Notes: generated by a model from the letters alone, not told the origin. A stretch of DNA of 64,000 nucleotides from Sporosarcina sp. D27 (GCF_000586555.1 NZ_AZUC01000016.1:1-64000), one strand, 5' to 3'. Shown: positions 38,277 through 49,235, counted from the first letter of the stretch. Program-made: numbers and translations.

Positions 38277-38540
38277 ATGAAAGTTGCTATAATTCTTGCA
38301 CTCGGTGTTGTCCTGCTCTTCGTTCTGCGTTTGACCAAGCCCCAACTGCAAACAGCTGCTGAAAAGCTGTCCATTTTATGGTTTAGACTCGCTTTTGCGT
38401 TTTTAATTCTATTCATCCTCAACATCGCAGGCGGGTTTGTTGGATTGTACGTGCCGATTAATATTGGATCAGGCTTTTTATTGGCAGTGCTTGGTATTCC
38501 AGGATTGGCGTCTTTACTAGTCCTGGCAGTTTTCTTGTAA
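38277..38540 (+). CDS. bofA: Inhibitor of pro-sigma-K processing BofA
   Basis: 87 aa, two membrane segments (about 3-17 and 32-55) and a hydrophobic end carrying the conserved PINIGSGFLLAVLGIPGLASL. In sporulation BofA holds SpoIVFB inactive in the forespore outer membrane until sigma-G signals. Same place as in B. subtilis. Supports an endospore former. Confidence 0.93.
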   Translation: MKVAIILALGVVLLFVLRLTKPQLQTAAEKLSILWFRLAFAFLILFILNIAGGFVGLYVPINIGSGFLLAVLGIPGLASLLVLAVFL

Positions 38541-38570
38541 GGGTGAATAGTTGAAAGATGTCCTACCACG

Positions 38571-38599
38571 AAGTCAGCCAATGTGTGCTGACTTTTTTT
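38571..38599 (+). terminator. bofA terminator
   Basis: AAGTCAGC (38571-38578) and GCTGACTT (38587-38594), then T-run. Confidence 0.85.
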
Positions 38600-38644
38600 A
38601 CATAGAAGATGGAGCAAAATCTCATGAGGAAGGAGGAGAAACGA

Positions 38645-40093
38645 ATGGATCATACAAAAAGACCTGTAGTGGAGGCACTACAGACCTTTATAGGGTCACA
38701 GCCCGTATCTTTCCATGTACCTGGACATAAGCACGGCTTGCTTTCAGGACTACCCGAGGATCTTAAAGCTGCACTACGATACGATGTAACAGAATTGACA
38801 GGACTGGATGATCTGCACGCACCTACTGAAATGCTTGCAGAAGCACAAATGATGTTGGCAGATGTATATGGAGCGGACCAAAGCTTTTTCCTAGTGAATG
38901 GTTCTACAGTTGGTAACCTTGCAATGATCCGTACAGTTTGTGCACCGGGTGATACGTTGCTCGTACAACGCAACGCCCACAAATCTGTGTTTCATGCAGT
39001 AGAGTTGTCAGGTGCACAAGCTGTTCTACTTACACCGGAGTGGGACGAAGCAACTTGCACAGCAGGCGCAGTTTCAACGACAACTGTGGAGGATGCGTTA
39101 GAACGGTATCCAGATGCAAAAGGCGTAATCGTTACATACCCGACGTATTATGGAACAACAGGTAGTGACTTGCAGACAATTGTTGAAAAAGCGCACGAAA
39201 AGGGTATACCTGTACTTGTAGATGAAGCACATGGTGCGCATTTTGTAGTTGGTACTCCATTTCCGGTATCTGCGCTTAGTCTTGGTGCAGATATTGTTGT
39301 TCAATCGGCACACAAAACATTGTCCGCGATGACCCAAGCATCTTTTCTACATGCTAACTCACAGTTAGTAGATATAGACCGATTGGCTCGCATACTTTCC
39401 ATGCTACAAACAAGTAGTCCATCGTATGTGTTACTCGCCTCTCTTGACGATGCACGAGCGATGATTGCTGCCTATTCAGAGGATGACAAGCAATCATTTC
39501 TCGCGTGGCGTGGTGAATTTATCGATCAGCTTAGTAAGATAAAAGATCTTGAAGTGATCGAGACAGAAGATCCATTGAAAATTCTACTTCGACCAAAAGA
39601 AGAATCCGGCTATACACTTCAGCATTCATTGGAAGAGATGGGGATCTATACAGAACTCGCAGACGAACGCCAAGTGTTATTCGTACTTCCTTTGTTACCT
39701 GAAGCGATTTCATACCCTACAGATTCCATTTGTGCAGCAGTCGAGTCAGCAGTACAACTTTTGCAAAGAGACTCTGAGCAGGTTCCTGAAAAGGATGAAT
39801 CAAATGAAGAAGAGTCGCGTAAGTTGATAATTACAACAAGCTCCCATTCCAAGAAAGATACGGAATGGGTACCTGCAGAGTCGGCAAATGGTTTTCAAGC
39901 AGCTGCAGCAATTATTCCGTACCCACCAGGAATCCCGCTGGTTTTGAGCGGAGAACAATTGAATGCACAGCTAATTCAAGAGGTATGTCATATGATGGAG
40001 TCAGGGGCAAAGTTTCAAGGAGCAGTTAGAGTAAATGGACCAACAACGGAATTTGAAGTGTTGAGTGCACAAGGAGAAGATTGGAATGGCTAA
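38645..40093 (+). CDS. Orn/Lys/Arg decarboxylase family protein (YaaO-like)
   Basis: 482 aa PLP enzyme. FHVPGHKHG near the N terminus, [16 protein letters not shown], and [11 protein letters not shown] with the PLP Lys identify the group III decarboxylases. Shorter than the biodegradative E. coli enzymes, like B. subtilis YaaO and SpeA. Product (cadaverine, agmatine or other) not determinable. ATG 38645 follows AGGAGGAG. Overlaps tmk by 8 bases, as a yaaO-tmk unit. Confidence 0.92.
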   Translation: MDHTKRPVVEALQTFIGSQPVSFHVPGHKHGLLSGLPEDLKAALRYDVTELTGLDDLHAPTEMLAEAQMMLADVYGADQSFFLVNGSTVGNLAMIRTVCAPGDTLLVQRNAHKSVFHAVELSGAQAVLLTPEWDEATCTAGAVSTTTVEDALERYPDAKGVIVTYPTYYGTTGSDLQTIVEKAHEKGIPVLVDEAHGAHFVVGTPFPVSALSLGADIVVQSAHKTLSAMTQASFLHANSQLVDIDRLARILSMLQTSSPSYVLLASLDDARAMIAAYSEDDKQSFLAWRGEFIDQLSKIKDLEVIETEDPLKILLRPKEESGYTLQHSLEEMGIYTELADERQVLFVLPLLPEAISYPTDSICAAVESAVQLLQRDSEQVPEKDESNEEESRKLIITTSSHSKKDTEWVPAESANGFQAAAAIIPYPPGIPLVLSGEQLNAQLIQEVCHMMESGAKFQGAVRVNGPTTEFEVLSAQGEDWNG

Positions 40094-40715
40094 AGGAATT
40101 TTCATCACATTCGAAGGACCAGAAGGCGCAGGGAAGACGACAGTTATTAAAGAAATTCATAACCGTTTGCAACAACAAGGAAAATATTCGGTTTTAACAC
40201 GGGAGCCTGGCGGGATCCGAATTGCAGAGAAAATCCGGACGATTATTTTAGATAATGATCATGAAGAAATGGATGGCAGGACAGAGGCATTATTATACGC
40301 CGCTGCAAGACGACAACATCTAACGGAGAAGGTCATCCCAGCTCTGGAAGAGGGGGCGATTGTCCTTTGTGATCGGTTCGTGGATAGCTCTCTCGCGTAC
40401 CAAGGGTATGCAAGAGGTCTAGGTATCGATGAAGTGTTCGCGGTAAACGAATTTGCGATCAATGGACTCATGCCTGATCATACAATCTACTTTGACTTAT
40501 CTCCGGAAGCTGGTTTAGCAAGAATTGCAGGGAGTGGTGAACGAGAACAAAACCGTTTGGATAATGAAACGTTGCAATTTCATAAAGACGTCGCAGAAGG
40601 TTACCGTCTCGTACAGAAACGATTTCCAAAACGGATTCAACCCATTGATGCGAGTGGCTCGGTAGAAGAAGTTACAGAAATTGTATGGAAAACGATTGCA
40701 TCATTCATTTCTTAA
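40086..40715 (+). CDS. tmk: Thymidylate kinase
   Basis: Converts dTMP to dTDP. 209 aa. P-loop [15 protein letters not shown] motif [14 protein letters not shown], lid near [16 protein letters not shown] 40086 is 7 nt after AAGGAGA and lies inside the end of the preceding gene. The longer frame from 40065 removes that site. Confidence 0.96.
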   Translation: MAKGIFITFEGPEGAGKTTVIKEIHNRLQQQGKYSVLTREPGGIRIAEKIRTIILDNDHEEMDGRTEALLYAAARRQHLTEKVIPALEEGAIVLCDRFVDSSLAYQGYARGLGIDEVFAVNEFAINGLMPDHTIYFDLSPEAGLARIAGSGEREQNRLDNETLQFHKDVAEGYRLVQKRFPKRIQPIDASGSVEEVTEIVWKTIASFIS

Positions 40716-40724
40716 GCCATTTCA

Positions 40725-40733
40725 TGATATAAT
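40725..40733 (+). promoter_or_regulatory. Extended -10 promoter before yaaQ
   Basis: TGATATAAT in the tmk-yaaQ gap, 30 bp before the yaaQ start; no clear -35. Confidence 0.45.
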
Positions 40734-40735
40734 AA

Positions 40736-41092
<357 letters not shown>

Positions 41093-41113
41093 TTCATATC
41101 GGAGTGAATTTTA

Positions 41114-41554
41114 ATGAAAGTTAATAATGAGTATCGCACGGGCCTCGATAAATTGCGTAACGACCCGTTAAAGTCTCCTCAAGGTGGGGAGCGATTTGGT
41201 CAAATGGTTCAAAAACAAGAATCACGCCTGCATGGAGAACAGATTACTCGTCTACTTGGCGACATTTCCAGCGCAGGTGACCGGCTTGCCCGGTCTCGCA
41301 ACCTACGGGACATGGCTAAATTTAAAATGCTTGTCAAACGTTTTCTAAAAGAGTCTGTCGAAACCGGTCTAGGTCTGAAGCAGTCACATACGTGGAACCA
41401 GTACGGAGAAGGACGGCGGTTACAAATTGTTGAAACAATTGATCAGAAGCTAATCGAATTAGCGGAACAATTGCTTCAAGATGAAGAATCATCCGTGGAA
41501 CTTCTCGCTAAAATTGGTGAAATCAAAGGACTTCTCATCAATCTATATACATGA
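41114..41554 (+). CDS. yaaR: YaaR family protein (DUF327)
   Basis: 146 aa, helical and charged, with the family stretch RNLRDMAKFKMLVKRFLKESVETGLGLKQSHTWNQYGEGRRLQIVETIDQKLIEL. Function unknown. Between yaaQ and holB as in B. subtilis. Confidence 0.92.
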   Translation: MKVNNEYRTGLDKLRNDPLKSPQGGERFGQMVQKQESRLHGEQITRLLGDISSAGDRLARSRNLRDMAKFKMLVKRFLKESVETGLGLKQSHTWNQYGEGRRLQIVETIDQKLIELAEQLLQDEESSVELLAKIGEIKGLLINLYT

Positions 41555-41589
41555 GGACGTTTTCTGATACATAAGAAAACGTCTTTTTT
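41555..41589 (+). terminator. Hairpin with T-run between yaaR and holB
   Basis: GACGTTTTCT and AGAAAACGTC around an 8-nt loop, followed by TTTTTTA. Its place inside a conserved gene string suggests partial termination. Confidence 0.8.
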
Positions 41590-41609
41590 ATACGAAAGGA
41601 GGCAGCCGT

Positions 41610-42617
41610 ATGGAAAAGCAGTTAAACAGTCGAATCGCTACAGAACAGCCGGCAGTTGCTGCTAGATTCAGTGCTGCCTACCGCAATCATCGGATTGGTC
41701 ATGCTTATATATTTGATGGCGAAAAAGGGATTGGGAAACAAGAGGCTGCATTATACTTCGCCCAATTATTATTGTGTGAGCATCCAAACGAAAATGTTCC
41801 ATGTGAAACATGTAGCGCCTGCAAGCGCATCGCATCAGGAAATCACCCAAACATCTTAACGATTGAACCTGATGGTCAAGACATAAAAAAAGAACAAATG
41901 GCAGGATTACTCTCAGTTATGACGAAAAAGGGATATGAGAGTGGACGCCGTATTTATATGATTGGTCAAGCTCATCGAATGAATACAGCCGCAGCTAATG
42001 CACTCCTCAAATTTTTAGAAGAACCTGAAGGGGATGTGACGGCAATATTGCTGACAGATGCCTATCATATGGTATTGCCAACAATTCAGTCGAGATGTCA
42101 ACGTATTTCTTTCCTACCACCACAGCGGGAACAGCTGTTGGAAACCTTGAAAGCTGAAGGGATTTCTCCTTCACTTGCAGCTACGGTTACTTCACTAACT
42201 GCGGATTCAACCCGCGCTGCTGAACTTGCAGTAGACGAGCAGTTTGTAAGTTTGCGAAAAACAGTGGTAAAATTAGTTCAAGCCATCGATTTGAACGTAA
42301 CAGACGCATTATTACTCATCCAGTCTGAATGGGCGCCATTCTTGAAAGAAAAAGTAGATACCGAGATGGGGCTGGACTTGCTTCTGTACATGTACCGTGA
42401 TATCGTGGCGAAGAAAGCGGGACTGTCTGCAACACCCGCATACCCGGATTTAGATGAATTCATAACAAGTTTAGCAATGAAAATGACTTATGATCAATTG
42501 TCCACAATCTTGGAATCAGTTTTGCAGGCAAAAAAGCAATTGCATCGCAATATGCACCGGACGCTTTTAATGGAGCAATTGGTGCTCAGTATGCAGGAGG
42601 GGTTATTCGTTGTATAA
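41610..42617 (+). CDS. holB: DNA polymerase III delta' subunit
   Basis: 335 aa clamp-loader subunit. The P-loop is degenerate (GEKGIGKQEAA) and the zinc module is CEHPNENVPCETCSACK. ANALLKFLEEPEGDVTAILLTD and the SRC motif QSRCQRISFLP match delta'. GAAAGGAGG upstream. Overlaps ricT by 8 bases. Confidence 0.95.
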   Translation: MEKQLNSRIATEQPAVAARFSAAYRNHRIGHAYIFDGEKGIGKQEAALYFAQLLLCEHPNENVPCETCSACKRIASGNHPNILTIEPDGQDIKKEQMAGLLSVMTKKGYESGRRIYMIGQAHRMNTAAANALLKFLEEPEGDVTAILLTDAYHMVLPTIQSRCQRISFLPPQREQLLETLKAEGISPSLAATVTSLTADSTRAAELAVDEQFVSLRKTVVKLVQAIDLNVTDALLLIQSEWAPFLKEKVDTEMGLDLLLYMYRDIVAKKAGLSATPAYPDLDEFITSLAMKMTYDQLSTILESVLQAKKQLHRNMHRTLLMEQLVLSMQEGLFVV

Positions 42618-43428
42618 CGTTGCAGGAATCCGCTTTAAAAAAGCGGGTAAAATACATTATTTTGACCCAATGGACTATGACTTGAAAGTCGATGATTACG
42701 TAATCGTCGAATCTGCACGAGGTACAGAGTATGGGAAAGTGGTTAGCATGATGGTGGATATGGATGGTTCAGACTTAGTTCTGCCTTTAAAGAAAGTGAT
42801 TCGTCCCGCTAGTATAGAGGATAAGGATAAGGTGGAAGAAAACCAACTGGATGCTCAAAAAGCATTTACTACATGTGTCGCCAAAATCCAAGAGCACAAA
42901 CTTGATATGAAACTTGTCGATGTGGAATATACATTTGATCGTAATAAAGTGATTTTCTATTTTACAGCTGAAGGTCGAGTCGACTTCAGAAACTTAGTGA
43001 AGGACTTAGCATCTATCTTCAGAACTCGAATTGAGCTACGCCAAATCGGTGTAAGAGATGAAGCAAAAATGCTGGGCGGAATTGGTCCTTGTGGTAGAAT
43101 GCTTTGTTGTTCCACATTCCTAGGGGATTTCGAACCGGTTTCTATTAAAATGGCAAAAGATCAAAATTTGTCATTGAATCCTTCAAAGATTTCGGGATTA
43201 TGTGGAAGATTGATGTGCTGTTTAAAATACGAAAACGACGAGTATGAGCAAGCTAAAGCACTCATGCCCGATATTGGTGCACGAATTGAGACGCCAGATG
43301 GCTCAGGGAAGGTTGTCGGTCTAAACTTACTAGAGCGTTTGCTGAAAGTAAAGTTAACCGACCAAGACCAAACACTTGAATATGCTTGGGAAGAACTGTC
43401 GAAGAAGACGGGACAGCCCGTTAATTGA
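42610..43428 (+). CDS. ricT: PSP1-domain protein RicT (YaaT)
   Basis: 272 aa. PSP1 domain with many Cys: GGIGPCGRMLCCSTFLGDFEPVSIKMAKDQNLSLNPSKISGLCGRLMCCLKYE. In B. subtilis RicT with RicA and RicF forms a complex, with Fe-S clusters, that aids RNase Y processing and Spo0A phosphorelay. TTG start 9 nt after GGAGG, overlapping holB. Confidence 0.95.
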   Translation: MYNVAGIRFKKAGKIHYFDPMDYDLKVDDYVIVESARGTEYGKVVSMMVDMDGSDLVLPLKKVIRPASIEDKDKVEENQLDAQKAFTTCVAKIQEHKLDMKLVDVEYTFDRNKVIFYFTAEGRVDFRNLVKDLASIFRTRIELRQIGVRDEAKMLGGIGPCGRMLCCSTFLGDFEPVSIKMAKDQNLSLNPSKISGLCGRLMCCLKYENDEYEQAKALMPDIGARIETPDGSGKVVGLNLLERLLKVKLTDQDQTLEYAWEELSKKTGQPVN

Positions 43429-43449
43429 TGAAGTGATGAGGTGACAAAG

Positions 43450-43803
43450 TTGAAAGAAGGGAACTTTCTCGATAAGGTAATCGAATACGAACAACAACTC
43501 GACTCTATGCACAAGCAATTCCGTGAAATAATCGGTTTTGTTGCCAAGATGACGGAAGAAAACCATTCACTTCAACTTGAGAATCATCATCTGCGCGCAC
43601 GTCTGGACGAGTTGGATCAACAAGCTGCTACTGACAAAAAAAACGCAGAACGCTCGCAACGGGCAGACGTTGGCGAAGGCGTAGACAATTTGGCTCGTAT
43701 TTATAATGAGGGATTCCACGTGTGCAATGTCCATTATGGAAGCACCCGTAAAGGTGAAGATTGCCTGTTTTGTCTCTCGTTTCTAAGTAAACAAAATTTG
43801 TGA
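43450..43803 (+). CDS. yabA: Replication initiation control protein YabA
   Basis: 117 aa. N-terminal coiled coil (about 5-60) and C-terminal zinc domain [23 protein letters not shown]. Binds DnaA and DnaN and limits initiation. TTG 43450 is chosen because GAGGTGA sits 5 nt upstream; GTG 43441 is part of that site. Confidence 0.93.
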   Translation: MKEGNFLDKVIEYEQQLDSMHKQFREIIGFVAKMTEENHSLQLENHHLRARLDELDQQAATDKKNAERSQRADVGEGVDNLARIYNEGFHVCNVHYGSTRKGEDCLFCLSFLSKQNL

Positions 43804-43882
43804 ATTATAGCCGATCCCTATTTCTTTCTAGGTGTCGGTTTTTCTATATTATGAAGTCACTATTCTCTTAAAGGAGTATCCG

Positions 43883-44635
43883 ATGGAACCAATTGAATTA
43901 CGAGGTGACGAACGCCTCGATTACTTACTTGCAGAAGACTTGCGAATAATCCAGAGTCCATCTGTTTTTTCATTTTCACTAGATGCTGTACTTCTAGCAC
44001 GTTTTGCTTATATGCCTATTAGACGCGGGAAGATTGTGGATTTGTGTGCAGGTAATGGTGCAATTCCTTTGTTTTTAAGTGCCCGCACCTCCGCTGATAT
44101 TATAGGGGTGGAGTTGCAGGAACAACTAGCTGATATGGCAAGTCGTAGTATTACTTATAATCAGTTGGATCAGCAGATTACAATGCTGTGTGACGACGTC
44201 ATTGGTATTGCATCGAAGATCGGGTTTGATCAATACGATGTAGTAACATGTAACCCTCCCTACTTTAAAGCGTATGAGCATAGTGAACAAAATCAAAAAG
44301 AACCGCTGACCATTGCTCGACACGAAGTAAAACTGACTCTTGATCAAGCGGTTCATTCTGCAAGTGAATTACTCAAGCAAGGTGGGAAGGCAGCATTTGT
44401 CCATCGTCCAGGAAGATTACTGGATATTGTTACTTCGATGAGGGCGAATCGGCTGGAGCCGAAGCGTATTCAATTTGTATATCCGAAAGAAGGCAAAGAA
44501 GCGAATACATTGCTAATCGAAGCGACGAAAGATGGGAAGCCTGATTTGAAGATACTTCCGCCGCTATATGTTTATCAACAAGATGGTACGTATACTGAAG
44601 AAGTGAGGAAATTGTTGTATGGAACAGAAGCATGA
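43883..44635 (+). CDS. yabB: tRNA1(Val) adenine-N6 methyltransferase-like (YabB)
   Basis: 250 aa SAM-dependent methyltransferase. [47 protein letters not shown] for SAM binding and NPPY in CNPPYFKA for adenine. TrmN6 family. ATG 43883 follows AAGGAG by 6 nt. Overlaps yazA by 17 bases. Confidence 0.92.
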   Translation: MEPIELRGDERLDYLLAEDLRIIQSPSVFSFSLDAVLLARFAYMPIRRGKIVDLCAGNGAIPLFLSARTSADIIGVELQEQLADMASRSITYNQLDQQITMLCDDVIGIASKIGFDQYDVVTCNPPYFKAYEHSEQNQKEPLTIARHEVKLTLDQAVHSASELLKQGGKAAFVHRPGRLLDIVTSMRANRLEPKRIQFVYPKEGKEANTLLIEATKDGKPDLKILPPLYVYQQDGTYTEEVRKLLYGTEA

Positions 44636-44888
44636 GCATCTGTTTTATGTACTTGAATGTAAGGATGGCTCCTACTACGGAGGCTATACAACGGATATAG
44701 ATCGTAGGGTTGCAATGCATAATTCAGGTAAAGGAGCAAAATATACGAGGGCAAGAAGGCCAGTTCGTTGCATTCATCACGAAAAGTTTGAAACGAAGCG
44801 GGAAGCGATGCAAGCGGAGTACCGTTTCAAACAGTTGACGCGACCCGCTAAAGAACGGTATTTGGAACAAGAGGAGGCAGACGAATGA
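44619..44888 (+). CDS. yazA: GIY-YIG domain protein YazA (UPF0213)
   Basis: 89 aa. [41 protein letters not shown] is the UPF0213 form of the GIY-YIG fold with the conserved Arg. Role unknown. Overlaps yabB and rsmI at both ends. Confidence 0.93.
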   Translation: MEQKHEHLFYVLECKDGSYYGGYTTDIDRRVAMHNSGKGAKYTRARRPVRCIHHEKFETKREAMQAEYRFKQLTRPAKERYLEQEEADE

Positions 44889-45757
44889 TCACGCAGAAAA
44901 GTGCGGAATACGAGAAGGGTGTGCTGTATTTAGTCGGTACACCTATTGGGAATTTGGAAGATATGAGTTATCGTGCTATCCGCATTTTAAAAGAAGCAGA
45001 CATGATTGCAGCTGAGGATACGAGGAATACTGTAAAGTTATCCAATCACTTTGAAATTGACACGCCTTTCATGAGTTACCATGAGCACAATCTTGAAGTG
45101 GGTGGGAGAAAAATTTTAGAGCTATTGGCAGAAGGTAAAACTGTTGCGCTCGTTAGTGACGCAGGGATGCCTTGTATATCAGATCCGGGTGCCGATATTG
45201 CAGAAAAAGCAATCGCAGACGGTTATCCAGTCGTACCTGTACCTGGACCGAATGCAGCCATTAGTGCATTAGTTGCATCCGGTATTCCAACGCAACCATT
45301 TATGTTTTTCGGTTTTTTAGATCGGCAGAAGAAAAAACGTCGTATTCAGTTGGAAGCGTTAAAGAATCGACAAGAGACATTACTCTTTTACGAGGCACCC
45401 CATCGCCTAAAAGATACGTTGCGCGAATTGAAAGAACAGTTTGGACCGAATCGTCGTATTACTCTTGCTAGAGAACTAACAAAGCGTTATGAAGAATTCA
45501 TTAGAGGAACGGTTGAAGAAGCACTTAACTGGGCAGAATCAACAGAAATTCGCGGAGAGTTTTGTTTAGTCGTAGAAGGTACAAATGAGACGAAATCAGA
45601 AACTGAAGAAGTGTGGTGGAATTCGCTAACTCCGGTTGAACACGTTGAACTCTTGATAGAGCAAAAAGGGTATACATCAAAAGAGGCAATTCGGGAAACG
45701 GCAGTTGATCGAGGTGTGAGTAAACGGGAGATTTACCAGGCATATCACGTTGAATAA
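44885..45757 (+). CDS. rsmI: 16S rRNA cytidine-2'-O-methyltransferase
   Basis: Methylates C1402 of 16S rRNA. 290 aa, tetrapyrrole methylase fold. [56 protein letters not shown] and [15 protein letters not shown] are all present. ATG overlaps the yazA stop. Confidence 0.96.
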   Translation: MITQKSAEYEKGVLYLVGTPIGNLEDMSYRAIRILKEADMIAAEDTRNTVKLSNHFEIDTPFMSYHEHNLEVGGRKILELLAEGKTVALVSDAGMPCISDPGADIAEKAIADGYPVVPVPGPNAAISALVASGIPTQPFMFFGFLDRQKKKRRIQLEALKNRQETLLFYEAPHRLKDTLRELKEQFGPNRRITLARELTKRYEEFIRGTVEEALNWAESTEIRGEFCLVVEGTNETKSETEEVWWNSLTPVEHVELLIEQKGYTSKEAIRETAVDRGVSKREIYQAYHVE

Positions 45758-45759
45758 AA

Positions 45760-45797
45760 AAAACATCTGTGTCTACTTGAATAGGCACAGATGTTAT
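45760..45797. terminator. Bidirectional terminator rsmI / abrB
   Basis: AACATCTGTG and CACAGATGTT with A-run on the left and short T-rich right side. Lies between converging genes. Confidence 0.75.
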
Positions 45798-45815
45798 TGC
45801 AATAAAAGCATTAAA

Positions 45816-46091
45816 TCAAGACATTTTGTCTTCGATTTCAGCAATTAGCTGTTTAGCACCTTCAGGACTAAGAATCAGCTTACCATCGATAAGTGTTAAG
45901 TTATCATCTGAAACTTCTCCAGTTACTGAACATGTCATATTAGGCATGTATTTCTTCAAGATGATTTTATCGTCATCCACATAAATTTCTAGTGCGTCTT
46001 TTTGAGCTATGCCGAGTGTCCGACGTAATTCGATAGGGATAACTACACGACCAAGTTCGTCGACTTTACGTACGATTCCAGTAGATTTCAT
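45816..46091 (-). CDS. abrB: Transition-state regulator AbrB
   Basis: 91 aa SpoVT-AbrB swapped-hairpin protein. MKSTGIVRKVDELGRVVIPIELRRTLGIAQKDALEIYVDDDKIILKKY is the DNA-binding domain. ATG 46091 has AGGAGG upstream; the longer frame runs through that site. Represses stationary-phase genes until Spo0A acts. Same position and orientation as in B. subtilis. Confidence 0.96.
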   Translation of the reverse strand: MKSTGIVRKVDELGRVVIPIELRRTLGIAQKDALEIYVDDDKIILKKYMPNMTCSVTGEVSDDNLTLIDGKLILSPEGAKQLIAEIEDKMS

Positions 46092-46317
46092 ATCAGGTTT
46101 CCTCCTAAAGTAAAATGGTGATTCGTCAGATTTCGACATTTTTCTCTTGTCTGTCTATTATCATACCAAGTCTTCCAATTAACGTCAATGGTGAAACCTA
46201 TAAACTATTTTATGAATAATAGATACATGAAAAACTCACTTAAATGTGAATGAAAGTTGCAGTTTTATAACAAATTAGAAAGTATTTCATTAGAAATTTA
46301 AAAAAAATGAAAATAGG

Positions 46318-46346
46318 TTGACTTTGTATGATTTTGTGATTATAGT
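46318..46346 (+). promoter_or_regulatory. Promoter of the SAM-riboswitch met operon
   Basis: TTGACT (46318-46323), 17-bp spacer, TATAGT (46341-46346). Confidence 0.75.
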
Positions 46347-46387
46347 ATAAATTAATTCTTGCGACAATCGAATAGCAACACATCACT

Positions 46388-46500
46388 TTCTTATCCAGAG
46401 AGATCGAGGGGCAGGCCCTATGACATCTCGGCAGCGGGTTCATTACACATGAACACTGTGCCAATTCCTGCAAATGCTTAATGCATTTGGAAGATGAGAA
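46388..46500 (+). promoter_or_regulatory. SAM-I riboswitch (S-box)
   Basis: CTTATCCAGAGAGATCGAGG, GGCAGGCCCTATGACATCTC and GGCAGCGGGTT are the conserved S-box blocks, ending in GGAAGATGAGAA. S-adenosylmethionine binding favours the downstream terminator. It controls metNPQ and the amidohydrolase. Confidence 0.95.
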
Positions 46501-46524
46501 CGGAGATGGTTTCACTTTATATTG

Positions 46525-46571
46525 AAGCCCTCTTTTTTCTCGTATTCATGAGAAAAAAGAGGGCTTTTTTC
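46525..46571 (+). terminator. Terminator of the SAM riboswitch
   Basis: AAGCCCTCTTTTTTCTC and GAGAAAAAAGAGGGCTT, a perfect 17-bp stem with an 8-nt loop, then T-run. Confidence 0.93.
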
Positions 46572-46646
46572 GTTCAAACAAAAGAAAGTTCGATGACTGC
46601 GCTCATTGCTGCACAGAATCATAACAGTAAGTAGAGGGGGCACGGC

Positions 46647-47672
46647 ATGATTGAATTTAAACAGGCGGTTAAGACGTTTCGACTAGGAAAGCGTGAGGTG
46701 ACGGCGGTTAATGACGTGAGTTTGTCCGTTGCGCAAGGTGAAATCTTTGGAATTATCGGGTTTAGTGGTGCGGGGAAAAGTACATTACTTCGACTCGTTA
46801 ATATGCTGGAGCGACCAACCACGGGTTCCATTCAAGTACAAGGAGTAGACCTAGCAACACTTTCTCAAAAAGATCTAAGAAAGCTTCGTCGCCGAATCGG
46901 GATGATTTTTCAGAACTTTAATTTGTTCTCATCAAGAACGGTCGCGGGAAATGTGGCGTATCCTTTAAAGCTTGCGGGTGGAGCCAAAAAAGAAGTGACT
47001 GAACGAGTAGCAGAACTATTGGACTTTGTTGGACTGTCTGATAAAGCAAATGATTATCCGGAACAACTTTCCGGTGGTCAAAAACAGCGGGTGGGTATCG
47101 CAAGAGCACTCGCTACATCACCGGATATATTAATTTGCGATGAGGCGACATCAGCGTTAGACCCGGATACGACAGCTGATATTCTTAGACTACTAAAAAA
47201 AGTGAACAAGGAGCTTGGAATCACGATTTTATTGATCACACATGAGATGCACGTCATTCAAGAAATATGTGATCGTGTCGCTGTGATGGAAGATGGAGAA
47301 GTGATTGAAACAGGTACAGTTTTTGATACATTTACAAATCCGCAGCACTCAACCACGCAACGCTTCATTCAGTCCGTACAGCAGGATCGTCCCTCCGACG
47401 CTTTGCTTAAGGAGTGGCGTTCAAAAGGAGGAAGGAAACTATATCGCGTTATCTTTAAAGGCGAGGTAGCTAGTGATCCAGTTCTCTCGAGACTCACGCA
47501 AAAATATGGAGTGAATTTTAATATTGTGTACGGTTCCATTCGTGAATTGCAGGAGAAGTTTTTTGGGAATTTGCTAGTTTCATTTGATGGTGAAGAGGAG
47601 TCGGTTAACCTACTCATTGCGGCATTGAAGGAAACGGTTGAGATTGAGGAGGTTGAGGTTCATGAAAGTTGA
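46647..47672 (+). CDS. metN: Methionine ABC importer, ATP-binding protein
   Basis: 341 aa. Walker A GFSGAGKST, Q-loop IFQNFNLF, signature LSGGQKQRVGIARAL, Walker B ILICDEATSALD, H-loop LLITHEM. C-terminal NIL regulatory domain (about 260-341) allows methionine feedback. First gene of the S-box operon, overlapping metP by 11 bases. Confidence 0.96.
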   Translation: MIEFKQAVKTFRLGKREVTAVNDVSLSVAQGEIFGIIGFSGAGKSTLLRLVNMLERPTTGSIQVQGVDLATLSQKDLRKLRRRIGMIFQNFNLFSSRTVAGNVAYPLKLAGGAKKEVTERVAELLDFVGLSDKANDYPEQLSGGQKQRVGIARALATSPDILICDEATSALDPDTTADILRLLKKVNKELGITILLITHEMHVIQEICDRVAVMEDGEVIETGTVFDTFTNPQHSTTQRFIQSVQQDRPSDALLKEWRSKGGRKLYRVIFKGEVASDPVLSRLTQKYGVNFNIVYGSIRELQEKFFGNLLVSFDGEEESVNLLIAALKETVEIEEVEVHES

Positions 47673-48324
47673 TTGGACAACATTTTGGCCAAGGATTGTA
47701 GAGTCAACAGGTGAAACAGTACTCATGGTCATTGCAACGCTTATTTTTGGTTCGATTCTAGGAATTAGTATAGGTTTATTGCTTTATGTAACGAGAAAAG
47801 GAAATATACTAGAAAAACAATGGGTGTTTCAAACCTTAAATATGCTTATCAATATCATACGTCCAATTCCATTTATTATATTTCTTGTAGCATTAAGCCC
47901 TATTACAAGAGCTGTGGTGGGTTCCACAATCGGAACATGGGCGGCTATCTTTCCAATGACGATTGCAGCATCTTTTGGAATCGCTAGAATCGTGGAAAAC
48001 AACTTGGTAGGTATAGATCCTGGAGTTGTGGAAGCTGCTAAAGCGATGGGGGCAAGCCCTTTTCAAATTATTTTTACAGTTCTAATACCAGAGGCTCTCG
48101 GTCCTCTAATTCTTGGTTTAACATTTGTAACAATTAGTTTAATAGACTTCTCGGCAATGGCAGGTACTGTTGGCGGAGGAGGATTGGGACATGTAGCGAT
48201 GACATACGGATATCAGCGTTTCGATGGCAGTGTCATGCTGGTTACGGTAGTCATTCTAATTGTTCTGGTCCAGGTAGCACAGTGGCTAGGAAATACGCTT
48301 TCGCGGAAGGTTATGAGACGTTAG
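47662..48324 (+). CDS. metP: Methionine ABC importer, permease
   Basis: 220 aa with five to six membrane segments. EAAKAMGASPFQIIFTVLIPEALGPLILG is the EAA coupling loop. ATG 47662 has AGGAGG/GAGG sites upstream inside metN. Confidence 0.95.
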   Translation: MKVDWTTFWPRIVESTGETVLMVIATLIFGSILGISIGLLLYVTRKGNILEKQWVFQTLNMLINIIRPIPFIIFLVALSPITRAVVGSTIGTWAAIFPMTIAASFGIARIVENNLVGIDPGVVEAAKAMGASPFQIIFTVLIPEALGPLILGLTFVTISLIDFSAMAGTVGGGGLGHVAMTYGYQRFDGSVMLVTVVILIVLVQVAQWLGNTLSRKVMRR

Positions 48325-48362
48325 TTTTTTTGATCAGACACATACTTGGAGGAGATTATAAT

Positions 48363-49220
48363 ATGAAAAAAGCAATTATCTACTTAGGAACTGTCTTACT
48401 TCTATTAACACTAGGAGCTTGCAGCCAAAAAACATCAGGACAAGAAAAAGACTCAAATGTAGTGAAAATCGGTGTGACGGGATCAGATGGTGAAGTTTGG
48501 CCGATTCTTAAAGAGAAAGCTAAAGCTGAAGGAATTGAAATTGAACTCATCGAGTTTGCCGATTACACATTACCGAACCAGGCTTTAGCAAATGGAGATA
48601 TTGACCTAAACTCATTTCAACACATTGCATTTTTAAGTCAGTTCACAAAAGAAAATGATGCAGATTTAACACCAATTGGAGCCACAATCATTGCACCCAT
48701 GGGAATTTACTCAGAAAAGCTGAAGTCAATTGACGATATTGAAGATGGAGCACGTATCGCAATTCCAGATGATCCATCTAACCAAGCACGTGCTTTGAAA
48801 TTGCTAGAATCTGCAGGCCTGATAAAACTAGCTGATGATTTCGGATTGTTTGGAGATCCGTCGAAAATTGTCGAAAATCCGAAGAAACTCGACATTTATC
48901 CAATTGTAGCTCAACAAACTCCACGCGTACTGCCGGATGTTGCCGCTTCTGTCATTAATAATGGAGTCGCTGGGCAAGCAGGGTTTGATCCGGTAAAAGA
49001 TCCAATCTATCTAGAAGATAGCGATGACGAAAATACATTGCCGTATGTAAATATCTTTGCAGCTAGGTCAGCAGATAAGAACAATGAAACCTATCAGCGA
49101 ATTATTGAATTGTATCATGAAGAAGATGTGAAAAAAGCGGTGGAGGCAGATACAAATGGCGGTTCTGTCGTAGTTGATATTTCAAAGGAAGAGTTACTAA
49201 AAGTCTACAAAGGACTATAA
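48363..49220 (+). CDS. metQ: Methionine-binding lipoprotein
   Basis: 285 aa. Lipobox LTLGAC at the signal peptide end with Cys about residue 20. NlpA/MetQ family: VKIGVTGSDGEVWPILKEKAKAEGIEIELIEFADYTLPNQALANGDIDLNSFQHIAFL. ATG 48363 after GGAGG; the longer frame starts inside metP. Confidence 0.96.
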   Translation: MKKAIIYLGTVLLLLTLGACSQKTSGQEKDSNVVKIGVTGSDGEVWPILKEKAKAEGIEIELIEFADYTLPNQALANGDIDLNSFQHIAFLSQFTKENDADLTPIGATIIAPMGIYSEKLKSIDDIEDGARIAIPDDPSNQARALKLLESAGLIKLADDFGLFGDPSKIVENPKKLDIYPIVAQQTPRVLPDVAASVINNGVAGQAGFDPVKDPIYLEDSDDENTLPYVNIFAARSADKNNETYQRIIELYHEEDVKKAVEADTNGGSVVVDISKEELLKVYKGL

Positions 49221-49235
49221 GGGAGGAAAACTATT

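Noticed and set aside
46240..46515. 91-codon ORF on the minus strand
   Set aside because: It overlaps the SAM riboswitch and the met promoter.
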